Positions 45,064 to 53,372 of a stretch of DNA of 64,000 nt are shown here, piece after piece. The notes beneath the pieces were generated by a model. It made no database searches. It was not told the DNA's origin and worked only from the letters and a program-made list of their open reading frames with translations. How positions within the stretch are numbered: position 1 is the first letter of the stretch; each line of letters opens with the position of its first letter. A program made the position numbers and the translations under genes. The stretch is from assembly GCF_048264025.1 (NCBI RefSeq), contig NZ_JBLXDN010000001.1, positions 62,001 to 126,000 on the forward strand, in the 5' to 3' direction. Source of the DNA: Nitrincola sp048264025 (GTDB lineage: Bacteria; Pseudomonadota; Gammaproteobacteria; Pseudomonadales; Balneatricaceae).

Positions 45064-45533
45064 TGGCCTTTATGTGGAACCTGCTGCTGGCACTCATCTG
45101 GGTGATGCTGACAGGTGATCTTAGTGGCATCAATCTGTTTGCTGGCCTGGTGGTGGGTTATATGGTACTTGGAATAATGCAACGCCAGATTCCACTGCTG
45201 CGCGGCTACACCAGTCGCTTGCCACGTCTGCTCCGCTTTATCTGCTTTTTCTTTAAAGAACTGATTATGGCAAACCTCAAAGTAGCTTTCGATATTGTGA
45301 CGCCGATATGGCACATGAAACCCGGTGTGATTGCCATGCCACTAGAAGCACGAACAGAAATGGAGATCACCATGGTGGCTAATCTGATCTCACTCACACC
45401 CGGCACACTCAGCCTTGATGTCTCTGATGACCGCCGGGTACTGTTTATTCATGCGATGTTCCTTGACGATGAACAAGCGGTCCGTAACAGCCTCAAAGAG
45501 ATGGAGCGCCGGGTTCTTGAGATCCTGCGTTAA
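45060..45533 (+). CDS. mrpE: Mrp Na+/H+ antiporter subunit E
   Basis: 157 residues: two N-terminal membrane segments, a basic stretch and a C-terminal cytosolic domain with NLISLTPGTLSLDVSDDRRVLFIH, the MnhE signature. The ATG overlaps the mrpD stop (ATGA). A second ATG one codon later is also possible. Confidence 0.94.
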   Translation: MMAFMWNLLLALIWVMLTGDLSGINLFAGLVVGYMVLGIMQRQIPLLRGYTSRLPRLLRFICFFFKELIMANLKVAFDIVTPIWHMKPGVIAMPLEARTEMEITMVANLISLTPGTLSLDVSDDRRVLFIHAMFLDDEQAVRNSLKEMERRVLEILR

Positions 45534-45554
45534 CCGATGTTTACTGGAGGAAGT

Positions 45555-45824
45555 GTGCAATTTGTCATTTACCTAACCTTTGCCATTCTAAGTTTGGCAT
45601 TGATATTAATTTTTATCCGCCTGATTCTAGGTCCGACATTGCCTGACCGTGTGGTGGCGCTGGAGCTGTTTGCATCTGTCATAGTCGCAATTATCGGTGC
45701 CTATGCCATTTATACAGATACAGCCAGCTTTATTGATGTTGCCATCGTCGCAGCGCTCACAGCTTTTCTGGCCGCGATAGGCTTTGCCCGCTTTCTGGAA
45801 CGAGGAGGTCCACGAGATGATTGA
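45555..45824 (+). CDS. mrpF: Mrp Na+/H+ antiporter subunit F (GTG start preferred)
   Basis: About 89 residues with three spans and the MnhF motif IRLILGPTLPDRVVALELFASVIVAI. I prefer the GTG at 45555 because a GGAGG site precedes it and the protein then begins like other MrpF (VQFVIYLTFAIL); an in-frame ATG at 45537 has no ribosome site but cannot be excluded. Confidence 0.9.
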   Translation: MQFVIYLTFAILSLALILIFIRLILGPTLPDRVVALELFASVIVAIIGAYAIYTDTASFIDVAIVAALTAFLAAIGFARFLERGGPRDD

Positions 45825-46257
45825 GTGGATTATAAAAATCCTGATGCTAACCAGCTCACTGTTTATTCTCCTGGCGGCTGTCGGAGTACTTCGCTTACCT
45901 GATTTGCTCACCCGCATGCATGCCAGCACTAAAGCCGGCGCATTGGGTATCACCTTGATGATGATTGCTGCCAGCTTCCACTTCTTCGATGCGGTGGTAT
46001 TTGCAAAAAGCCTGGCGGTGATTATCTTTATTTTAATCACCGCGCCAGTCGCCGCGCATGCAATTGGCCGTGCAGGCTACTTTGTCGGTGTTCCCGTTTG
46101 GTCAAAAACCATTAAAGATGAACTAATCAACTGTTATGACCCTGACAGCCACCGTCTAATGAGTGGCCTGGAAACGGAGGAGGAACTGGAAATTTACCGC
46201 CAGAACCTTGACCTCAAACCCCGCATACGTGTTACGCGTCGAGAGAGTAACGACTAG
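45817..46257 (+). CDS. mrpG: Mrp Na+/H+ antiporter subunit G
   Basis: 146 residues with three spans and the MnhG pattern VGVLRLPDLLTRMHASTKAGALG. The ATG at 45817 overlaps mrpF and has AGGAGG upstream. A C-terminal cytosolic tail of about 50 residues after GRAGYFVGVPVW is longer than in many MrpG. It is the last gene of the operon and converges with the aminopeptidase gene (4-bp overlap). Confidence 0.93.
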   Translation: MIEWIIKILMLTSSLFILLAAVGVLRLPDLLTRMHASTKAGALGITLMMIAASFHFFDAVVFAKSLAVIIFILITAPVAAHAIGRAGYFVGVPVWSKTIKDELINCYDPDSHRLMSGLETEEELEIYRQNLDLKPRIRVTRRESND

Positions 46258-47561
46258 ACCCGCAGATCTCGGGTCTGATAAAACCGCTGCAACACTCGGG
46301 CAAGACACCAAGCATCATCACTGCCAGCGGTTTCACGAATCGAATGCATGGCAAACTGGGGAACACCGACATCAACGGTTGGTATACCGGTTTCCGTGGC
46401 AATAATCGGGCCGATGGTACTGCCACAGCCCTGATCACTGCGCACCACAAAACTCTGCACCGATACACCTACCTGCTCGGCCAGATGTCTAAACACGGCA
46501 CTGGTCTCACTGTTACTGGCATAGCGCTGATTAGCGTTCATTTTAATTACTGGCCCCTTGTTCAATATTGGACCATGGTTATCATCATGACGCTCAGCAA
46601 AATTAGGATGCACACCATGCGCGTTGTCTGCTGAGACAAACAACGAGTTAGCCAACACTTCGTAGCGGTTAACCTCAGTTGGCAGAATGCGCTCCAGCCA
46701 CTGAGTCAGCATCGGTCCCTGTGCTCCACAGGCACTGGCACTACCTACCTCTTCATGGTCGTTACAGATCAAAACCTGACCGGGACCAGCATCAGCAGCC
46801 AGCAAAGCCTGTAATCCAATAAAACAACTCAACAGATTGTCCAACCGAGCCGAACAGATAAGCTCCTGATTCAACCCAACCAAGGCCGCTTTGTGACAAT
46901 CATAAAATGCCAGCTCATAATCCAACACAGTGTCCAGATCATCCACACCCTGATCGGCAAGATGCTGCTTTAACAAGGCACGGAAATCGGCCTTGCTCGA
47001 CAACTGCCCGAGAATCGGCGGCAAAAATGTCTGTGCATTGATACTGCGAGCAGAATTGGCTTCCCGATCGAGATGAATAGCCAAGCTGGGAATTATGGCC
47101 ACCGGTTTTTTGAAGTTGATCAGATGACTAGCAAGCTGACCTTGCGTGTTACGCACGGTAACTCTTCCGGCTAACGACAGATCGCGATCAAACCAAGGAT
47201 TCAACAACACCCCACCATAGACTTCCACGCCAAGCTGAAAATAACCTTGGCGCAGCATTTCCGGCTGGGGTTTAACCTTCAGACAGGGTGAATCCGTATG
47301 TGCGCCAGTAAACCGTAATCCCTGCGAAAAACCTTTATAGTTGATCGGTTGACGCCAGGCGATGATTGATGAGCCATTACGCACTGTGTAATAGCCAGAA
47401 CCGGGGGCTAATTGCCAGACAGCCTTCTCATCCAGGGCCTGAAACCCTGAGCGGTCCAGTATGTCTGACATTTGACGCACTGCATGGAAAGGTGTTGGTG
47501 AAGCATCCAGAAACTCCAGCAGAGCCTGGTTGAATACTGCCTTGTTAATATCGTTGCTCAC
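46254..47561 (-). CDS. M18 family aminopeptidase (aspartyl aminopeptidase-like)
   Basis: About 435 residues. Metal-binding motifs of M18 are visible: FTGAHTDSPCLKVKP, CNDHEEVGSASACGAQGP, and the C-terminal HSIRETAGSDD, with SADNAHGVHPNF between. Cuts N-terminal acidic or neutral residues from peptides in the cytoplasm. I prefer the GTG at 47559-47561, which has GGAG upstream; an ATG five codons earlier (47576) lacks a ribosome site. Confidence 0.92.
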   Translation of the reverse strand: MSNDINKAVFNQALLEFLDASPTPFHAVRQMSDILDRSGFQALDEKAVWQLAPGSGYYTVRNGSSIIAWRQPINYKGFSQGLRFTGAHTDSPCLKVKPQPEMLRQGYFQLGVEVYGGVLLNPWFDRDLSLAGRVTVRNTQGQLASHLINFKKPVAIIPSLAIHLDREANSARSINAQTFLPPILGQLSSKADFRALLKQHLADQGVDDLDTVLDYELAFYDCHKAALVGLNQELICSARLDNLLSCFIGLQALLAADAGPGQVLICNDHEEVGSASACGAQGPMLTQWLERILPTEVNRYEVLANSLFVSADNAHGVHPNFAERHDDNHGPILNKGPVIKMNANQRYASNSETSAVFRHLAEQVGVSVQSFVVRSDQGCGSTIGPIIATETGIPTVDVGVPQFAMHSIRETAGSDDAWCLARVLQRFYQTRDLRV

Positions 47562-47723
47562 AGACCACTCCATCATTAAAAACTACATTGAACTCAATTT
47601 TACATTAGTCCAGCCGATGACTACACTGGCACATCCGGTAATATAGAACCAAAAGGCAAGGAAACTCCGTAACAAAAACGGTGTCTTAATCCGCAGATGG
47701 ACTAATCAGGAATTACCCAGACC

Positions 47724-49817
47724 ATGACCAGATTTACATTTAAACCCCTGCTGACCGGCCTTGTATTGGCATTATTGCTTGCTGTAGGCCCGGTACAGGC
47801 ACGCTATGCGGCTGAACCACAACATGAAGAAGCCCTTCTAAATGTTATTTCAGCCCTGCAGCATAATCACTACAGTGGTAAAAAAATGGATGAGGAGCTC
47901 TCATCGGATATTTTTGAGCGCTACCTTAAAGACCTGGATTCCTCCCGAATTTATTTTTACCAAGCCGATGTCCGCGAATTTGAGCACGCGCGCGAAGCGA
48001 TCGGCCTGGAAATTCTGACGGGAAGCAGTCAAACAGGCTTTGCCATCTATAACCGCTTTCATCAGCGCCAAATAGAACGCCTGGAGTACATGCTCAATCT
48101 ACTTCAGGATGAGTCTCATAGTTTTGACTTCAATACCCATGACAGCATAGAGACAGACCGTAGTGAAGCGGACTGGGTGCAGACAACAGAAGAGATGGAT
48201 GAGCTCTGGTACAAGCGTCTGAAAAACGCTCTGATCAGTCTGAAACTGGCCGATCAAACAGTTGCTGAGGCTCGCGAAACCCTGATTCAACGCTATGAAA
48301 ACCAACAAAATCGTCTGGCTCAGACCAACAATGAAGACGTATTTGAACGTTATGCCAACGCAATTGCACATGAGTTTGATCCTCACAGCCAGTATCTGTC
48401 ACCCCGTAACCAGGAAAACTTTCAAATCAACATGAGTTTGTCGCTGGAAGGTATTGGTGCGGTACTTCAAGGAGAAGATGAACATACCAAGGTTGTGCGC
48501 CTGGTGCCTGGTGGTCCAGCTGATCGCGCCGGACAACTTCGCACCTCTGACACCATCGTCGGCGTAGGTCAGGATGCCGAAGGTCCAATGCAGGATGTAG
48601 TCGGCTGGCGTCTGGATGAGGTTGTTAATCTCATCAGAGGGCCACGTGAAAGCACAGTAAGATTGCAGATCATTCCGGCCGACTCAATAGATCGGAGCGC
48701 ACGCCGCATTATTACCATTGTCAGGGACAAGGTCAGACTTGAGGAGCAAGCCGCGCAGAAGCGCCTGCTTGACCTGCAACGTAATGGTCAGCCTTACCGG
48801 GTAGGCGTTATTGAAATCCCCGCCTTTTACATTGACTTTACCGCCATGCAGGCTGGCGATCCCGAGTACAAAAGCACCACGCGGGATGTAGAAAAGCTCA
48901 TTGAAGAACTGAAAGACGAGAACATTGACTCGCTGATTGTCGATCTTCGCAATAATGGTGGTGGCTCGCTACGTGAAGCCAATGAGCTGACCGGCCTGTT
49001 TATCAGTCGGGGCCCCACTGTACAGATCCGTGATGCCAGCGGCCGTGTAGATATTCTGGGCGATTTTGATCCCAAAGTTGCCTGGAATGGTCCGATGGCG
49101 GTGATTGTTAATCGTTTGAGTGCATCAGCATCAGAAATATTTGCAGGTGCTATTCAGGACTATAACCGCGGATTAGTTGTCGGTAGCCGCACCTTTGGCA
49201 AAGGCACAGTACAAACGTTGCTGCCACTTGAGCATGGCCAGATGAAGCTGACCCATGCCAAGTTCTACCGCATTTCCGGAGAAAGTACTCAAAATGAAGG
49301 TGTACAGCCTCATATTCTCTTTCCAACACTGTTTGATGAAGAGGAAATCGGTGAAAGTGCACTCGAAGGAGCCCTGCCTTGGGACACTGTACATCCAGTG
49401 CGTCATGGACGCTTCCCAAGCCTGTCTCCATTCCTGGAAGAACTGATCAGCCGTCATGAAGCACGTATCGCCAATGATCCAGACTTTACCTTCATGAACA
49501 AACAGGTAGAACGCAGCAAGGAACAGCGTCAACAAACTCAGCTACCGTTAAACATCAACGAAGTACGTGCGCTGCGTGATGAAGTGGAGCAGTGGCAGGT
49601 TGATACGGAAAACCAACGCCGTATGGCTAAGGATGAACCCCCTATACGTCAGTTAAGTGAACTGGATGATCTGCTGCCTAAAGACTCACAGGGCCGCCCC
49701 ATCAATCCAGAAGCTGAATCCATCCTAATGGAAACCGCCGAAATTATGGTGGACTTCATAGATCTGCACCTGTCCCAAACGGCACAAGCAATGGATCGTA
49801 CAGTGAATGGCAACTGA
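47724..49817 (+). CDS. prc: Tail-specific periplasmic protease Prc
   Basis: 697-residue C-terminal processing peptidase with a signal peptide ending near VQA. An N-terminal helical domain (about 30-225) is followed by a PDZ domain (about 237-318), the serine protease core with the catalytic dyad S468 in LSASASE and K493 in TFGKGTVQ, and a C-terminal DUF3340-like region. It trims periplasmic proteins and peptidoglycan hydrolases. The following membrane protein gene overlaps it by 11 bp. Confidence 0.95.
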   Translation: MTRFTFKPLLTGLVLALLLAVGPVQARYAAEPQHEEALLNVISALQHNHYSGKKMDEELSSDIFERYLKDLDSSRIYFYQADVREFEHAREAIGLEILTGSSQTGFAIYNRFHQRQIERLEYMLNLLQDESHSFDFNTHDSIETDRSEADWVQTTEEMDELWYKRLKNALISLKLADQTVAEARETLIQRYENQQNRLAQTNNEDVFERYANAIAHEFDPHSQYLSPRNQENFQINMSLSLEGIGAVLQGEDEHTKVVRLVPGGPADRAGQLRTSDTIVGVGQDAEGPMQDVVGWRLDEVVNLIRGPRESTVRLQIIPADSIDRSARRIITIVRDKVRLEEQAAQKRLLDLQRNGQPYRVGVIEIPAFYIDFTAMQAGDPEYKSTTRDVEKLIEELKDENIDSLIVDLRNNGGGSLREANELTGLFISRGPTVQIRDASGRVDILGDFDPKVAWNGPMAVIVNRLSASASEIFAGAIQDYNRGLVVGSRTFGKGTVQTLLPLEHGQMKLTHAKFYRISGESTQNEGVQPHILFPTLFDEEEIGESALEGALPWDTVHPVRHGRFPSLSPFLEELISRHEARIANDPDFTFMNKQVERSKEQRQQTQLPLNINEVRALRDEVEQWQVDTENQRRMAKDEPPIRQLSELDDLLPKDSQGRPINPEAESILMETAEIMVDFIDLHLSQTAQAMDRTVNGN

Positions 49818-50640
49818 GGAAAAAAACCCCTCACCGGAGCAAAACGAACAAAAAAAGCCCCGGAACAAAAAAAAATTACTCTTGTTTGTGGCAGTACCCC
49901 TAGGGGTACTGCTGCTTGCGGTACTGTTATTTTTTGCCTATCAGTTAGCTCAACAGCAATTTGCCAAAAACCAGGTTGATTTGGAAAAGTTCGGCTTTGA
50001 TCTTAAAGGCACTTCACAATTTGAGACCTCTGAAGGGTTTCTCGGTGAAACCCAACTACCCTCAACCTTTGGTACAGAAAATCTGACACCCAATGAACGC
50101 GTAGTGCATAGCCTGGTCCGCGACCGGGAAAATCTAATTATTGAAAACCGTACTCTTAGACAGCAGATTGAAGCATTAGAAGCGCAGCTTGAGACCTATG
50201 AAGAAGATCGGCGCATGGCCGCCTACTTTATGCCGGAAAATTTTTCCCAAGAGCTGGAGCGCGTTGAGCGCATGTTACACACCTACCTTCGGCAATCCGC
50301 TGATGCACAACGCTTCAGTAACTTTCGCCTGGAAATCATGGCGGCGGCTGGCCGTATGGAATATCAGCGCTTTGTTGAAGCCAACCAACTGATGCTGGAT
50401 GCCGTTCAACGTACAGAAATTGTGGTGGATTTCCTGCCAGCCTTCATGTTTTGTGTCGGTGATGCCATTCAATTGGCCGCAAATGACTTCGATGAAGAAC
50501 GGGAAATTCGTGATTACTTTGGCAACCCAGAGCAGCACCGTTTACCAACTATTATTCAAGAAGATCTGGATGTGGTTTTACCACCCTGTCAACGAGAGTT
50601 GCGAGAAGCCTTACACAACAATATGGCCAATCTACTCTGA
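49807..50640 (+). CDS. Uncharacterised coiled-coil membrane protein overlapping prc
   Basis: 277 residues: a charged N-terminal tail rich in Lys/Glu/Asn, one membrane helix (about 24-46), a linker, a coiled coil (about 100-138; RDRENLIIENRTLRQQIEAL) and a helical C-terminal domain with two Cys residues (FMFCVGDA and LPPCQREL). The topology predicts a periplasmic C-terminus. I do not recognise the family. The start lies within the last codons of prc, so translation is coupled, which suggests a partner or adaptor of Prc. Confidence 0.85.
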   Translation: MATEEKNPSPEQNEQKKPRNKKKLLLFVAVPLGVLLLAVLLFFAYQLAQQQFAKNQVDLEKFGFDLKGTSQFETSEGFLGETQLPSTFGTENLTPNERVVHSLVRDRENLIIENRTLRQQIEALEAQLETYEEDRRMAAYFMPENFSQELERVERMLHTYLRQSADAQRFSNFRLEIMAAAGRMEYQRFVEANQLMLDAVQRTEIVVDFLPAFMFCVGDAIQLAANDFDEEREIRDYFGNPEQHRLPTIIQEDLDVVLPPCQRELREALHNNMANLL

Positions 50641-50663
50641 TTGCGCATTTTTTGCTCAGCCCC

Positions 50664-50692
50664 TGTTCACTCGGCTCAATCCTCTGTATAAT
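50664..50692 (+). promoter_or_regulatory. Candidate rpsA promoter
   Basis: A perfect -10 TATAAT at 50687-50692, with a weak -35 (TGTTCA at 50664-50669) 17 bp upstream. It sits just after the coiled-coil protein gene and ahead of the structured rpsA leader. Confidence 0.6.
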
Positions 50693-50713
50693 TTGACCTC
50701 TTTTTTCGTAGTT

Positions 50714-50808
50714 CTGACATCTTCGCCAGTTTAGTGTCAGGAAAGCGATGACTGATAACCGACCCTGTATAACTGGCGATACAGGCTGGAAGCTGCACCT
50801 CTTGCAGC
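50714..50808 (+). promoter_or_regulatory. rpsA leader with three consecutive hairpins
   Basis: Three hairpins precede the S1 start codon: CTGACA/TGTCAG (50714-50719 with 50735-50740), CCTGTAT/ATACAGG (50764-50770 with 50779-50785) and GCTGCA/TGCAGC (50792-50797 with 50803-50808). In E. coli the rpsA leader also folds into three hairpins and is the site of S1 autogenous control; the same is inferred here. An AGGA lies 7 bp before the ATG. Confidence 0.65.
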
Positions 50809-50826
50809 GAACTATAGGACAATTTC

Positions 50827-52515
50827 ATGAGCGAAAGCTTTGCTGATCTTTTTGAAGAATCCCTGCTATCTCTGGATATGACTCCAGGCACCCTGGTTAC
50901 AGGCGAAGTCGTTGATATCGACAGCGACTGGGTAACCGTCAATGCCGGCCTGAAATCTGAAGCGGTTATTCCACGCTCTCAGTTTCTGAACGACAACAAC
51001 GAACTTGAAATCAAGCTTGGCGACACTGTTAAAGTAGCCCTGGAAGCCGTTGAAGATGGCTTTGGTGAAACACGTCTGTCACGCGAGAAAGCCAAGCGTT
51101 CAGAAGCCTGGGAAGTTCTTCAGAGCAAATTTGACGCCGAAGAAACCGTTACTGGTTACATCTCCGGTAAAGTCAAAGGTGGCTTCACTGTCACTGTCAA
51201 CAATATCCAAGGCTTCCTGCCTGGTTCACTGGTAGATGTACGTCCGGTTCGCGACGTTGATCACCTTGAAGGCAAGGAACTGGAATTCAAACTGATCAAG
51301 CTGGATCCTAAGCGTAACAACATCGTCGTTTCACGTCGTGCGGTTATGCAGGAAGCCAACAGCGCTCAACGCGATGAGCTGCTGGCGACTCTGGAAGAAG
51401 GCCAGGTAGCTAAAGGTTTCGTTAAGAACCTGACCAACTACGGTGCCTTTATCGATCTGGGTGGTGTAGACGGCTTGCTGCACATCACCGACATGGCTTG
51501 GAAGCGTATTTCTCACCCAAGCGAAATGCTGAATCCAGGTGATGAAATCTCTGTTCGCATCATCAAGTTTGACAAAGAATCTGGTCGTATCTCTCTAGGC
51601 CTGAAACAGCTGTCTGAAGATCCATGGGAAGCGATCAAAAACCGTTACCCAGCCGGTACTAAAACCGCTGCACGTGTAACCAATCTGACTGATTACGGCT
51701 GCTTCGCTTCTATCGAAGACGGCGTTGAAGGTCTGGTTCACGTTTCTGAAATGTCTTGGACTAACAAGAACATCCACCCATCTAAGATCGTTCAGATCGG
51801 TGATGAAGTTGAAGTGATGATTCTGGACGTTGATGAAGAGCGTCGTCGTATTTCTCTGGGCATCAAGCAGTGCACCATCAACCCATGGATCTCTTTCTCT
51901 GAGCAGTTCGCTGCCGGTGACAAAGTCCAGGGTACTATCAAGACCATTACTGATTTCGGTATCTTTGTTGGTCTGGATAACGATCTGGACGGTCTGGTTC
52001 ACATGTCTGACATTTCTTGGGAAGCGGATGCTGAAACTGCACTGCGTCAGTTCAAGAAAGGCGACGAAGTTGAAGCGGTCATCCTGTCTATTGATGCTGA
52101 GAAAGAGCGTATCTCTCTGGGCGTTAAACAGCTGGAAAGCGATCCATTTGCTGAATTTGCGGCTGCAAATGAAAAAGGCACCATCGTTAACGGTACTGTG
52201 AAGAGTGTTGATGCTAAAGGTGCAGTTGTAGAGCTGGCAGAAGGCGTTGAAGCGCAGCTGAAAGTCTCTGAACTGTCTGCTGAGCGCATCGAAGACGCTA
52301 CCAGCATCCTGAAAGAAGGCGACGCTGTCGAAGCCAAGATCATCAACGTTGACCGTCGCAACCGCGTCATCAGCCTGTCGATCAAAGCAAAAGATCAAGC
52401 GGAAGAAAAAGCCGCTATCAGCGCTGTTCGCAACCAGGAAGTTGATGTACCAGGTCCGACCACCATCGGTGATCTGATCAAACAGCAGATGGCTGCCAAT
52501 AATCAGAACAACTGA
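50827..52515 (+). CDS. rpsA: 30S ribosomal protein S1
   Basis: 562-residue S1 with six OB-fold repeats of about 70-85 residues; units three to six carry the NYGAFIDLGG, DYGCFASIEDG, DFGIFVGLDND and related motifs. It binds mRNA and helps load it on the ribosome. Codon use is visibly biased to a few preferred codons (CTG, GGT, CGT, GAA), as expected for a highly expressed gene. Its neighbours are prc and ycgN rather than the usual cmk and ihfB. Confidence 0.97.
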   Translation: MSESFADLFEESLLSLDMTPGTLVTGEVVDIDSDWVTVNAGLKSEAVIPRSQFLNDNNELEIKLGDTVKVALEAVEDGFGETRLSREKAKRSEAWEVLQSKFDAEETVTGYISGKVKGGFTVTVNNIQGFLPGSLVDVRPVRDVDHLEGKELEFKLIKLDPKRNNIVVSRRAVMQEANSAQRDELLATLEEGQVAKGFVKNLTNYGAFIDLGGVDGLLHITDMAWKRISHPSEMLNPGDEISVRIIKFDKESGRISLGLKQLSEDPWEAIKNRYPAGTKTAARVTNLTDYGCFASIEDGVEGLVHVSEMSWTNKNIHPSKIVQIGDEVEVMILDVDEERRRISLGIKQCTINPWISFSEQFAAGDKVQGTIKTITDFGIFVGLDNDLDGLVHMSDISWEADAETALRQFKKGDEVEAVILSIDAEKERISLGVKQLESDPFAEFAAANEKGTIVNGTVKSVDAKGAVVELAEGVEAQLKVSELSAERIEDATSILKEGDAVEAKIINVDRRNRVISLSIKAKDQAEEKAAISAVRNQEVDVPGPTTIGDLIKQQMAANNQNN

Positions 52516-52534
52516 TTAGCTGCCTGAACTGAGC

Positions 52535-52563
52535 TAAAAAAAGCATCTTCGGATGCTTTTTTT
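52535..52563. terminator. Rho-independent terminator of rpsA
   Basis: Stem AAGCATC/GATGCTT with a TTCG tetraloop, flanked by an A-run before and seven T after, 25 bp past the rpsA stop. The A-run makes it work in both directions, so it can also end the ycgN-side transcript. Confidence 0.95.
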
Positions 52564-52617
52564 ATGTACAGGATGTACGGATTATATTGCAAAGAAAGGT
52601 TGGGGCAGGATAAAGCC

Positions 52618-53082
52618 TCAGCCTTTTGAACGAAAAAATACCGCCTCTTCGACCACATAGTCAATGAGATCATCCTCTTCGATCTCATCGTCCTTGACCT
52701 CATAAACGCTCAGGACCGACGCAGCCGCATTAATTACCGATGCCGGATCACCACTGAGCAGCGGATGCCATTCAGGCAAAGGCTTGCGCTCATGCACCAA
52801 ACGATAGGCACAACTGGGTGGCAACCAATGGAACTCAGATACATCTTCTGGACGCAGTTGCACACAGGAAGGCACCAAGCGGGTACGCTCACTATAGCGC
52901 GTGCACTGACAAGTTTGATCATCCAGCAGATGGCACACTACCGTGGTGTAAAATACCTCATCGGTATCCTCATCCTCGACCTTGTGTAAGCAACAAAGTG
53001 CGCAGCCATCGCACAAAGATTCCCACTCTGGCGTGGTCATCTCGTTCAGCGTTTTTCGCTGCCAGAAGACTTCCTGAGCCAA
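52618..53082 (-). CDS. YcgN/UPF0260 family cysteine cluster protein
   Basis: 154 residues with a Cys-rich centre: CDGCALCCLHK, VVCHLLDDQTCQCTRY and VPSC, consistent with metal or Fe-S binding in the UPF0260 (YkgJ-like zinc-or-iron cluster) family. Acidic C-terminus. Function unknown. It is the last gene of the dnaX run, 2 bp after the ycgL-like gene. Confidence 0.9.
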   Translation of the reverse strand: MAQEVFWQRKTLNEMTTPEWESLCDGCALCCLHKVEDEDTDEVFYTTVVCHLLDDQTCQCTRYSERTRLVPSCVQLRPEDVSEFHWLPPSCAYRLVHERKPLPEWHPLLSGDPASVINAAASVLSVYEVKDDEIEEDDLIDYVVEEAVFFRSKG

Positions 53083-53084
53083 AA

Positions 53085-53372
53085 TCAGCGCACGCCTGTT
53101 TCAGGACGATTAGGGTACAAGTCCAACAGATAATCCTCTTTAGGCGGTGGCAGCTGCAGAAAATAGCCCTTTTCACGGATTGACTCCAGCACACTATCTA
53201 CCTCAACACGCGCCAACTTGCGCCCCTTTATGATCGGCATATCCATAATATGCTGGGCTTTACCAAACATTTCAATCAGGGCATCTGGCACAGATTTCAG
53301 ACCCTCTCGCTTATCAACATAAAGGTACATCTCATCCTTGCGTGAACTACGGTATATCGAACAAACTAACAT
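53085..53372 (-). CDS. YcgL domain-containing protein
   Basis: 95 residues starting VCSIYRSSRKDEMYLYVDKREG after the first two residues, the signature of the small alpha/beta YcgL family. Function unknown. Overlaps the end of rnd by 7 bp. The rnd-ycgL-ycgN order is recurrent in gammaproteobacteria. Confidence 0.92.
   Translation of the reverse strand: MLVCSIYRSSRKDEMYLYVDKREGLKSVPDALIEMFGKAQHIMDMPIIKGRKLARVEVDSVLESIREKGYFLQLPPPKEDYLLDLYPNRPETGVR

Noticed and set aside
51595..52398. 267-codon minus-strand ORF
   Set aside because: Antisense to rpsA. It arises from the repeated S1 domains and biased codons, and its Phe/Asn/Asp-rich sequence has no domain.
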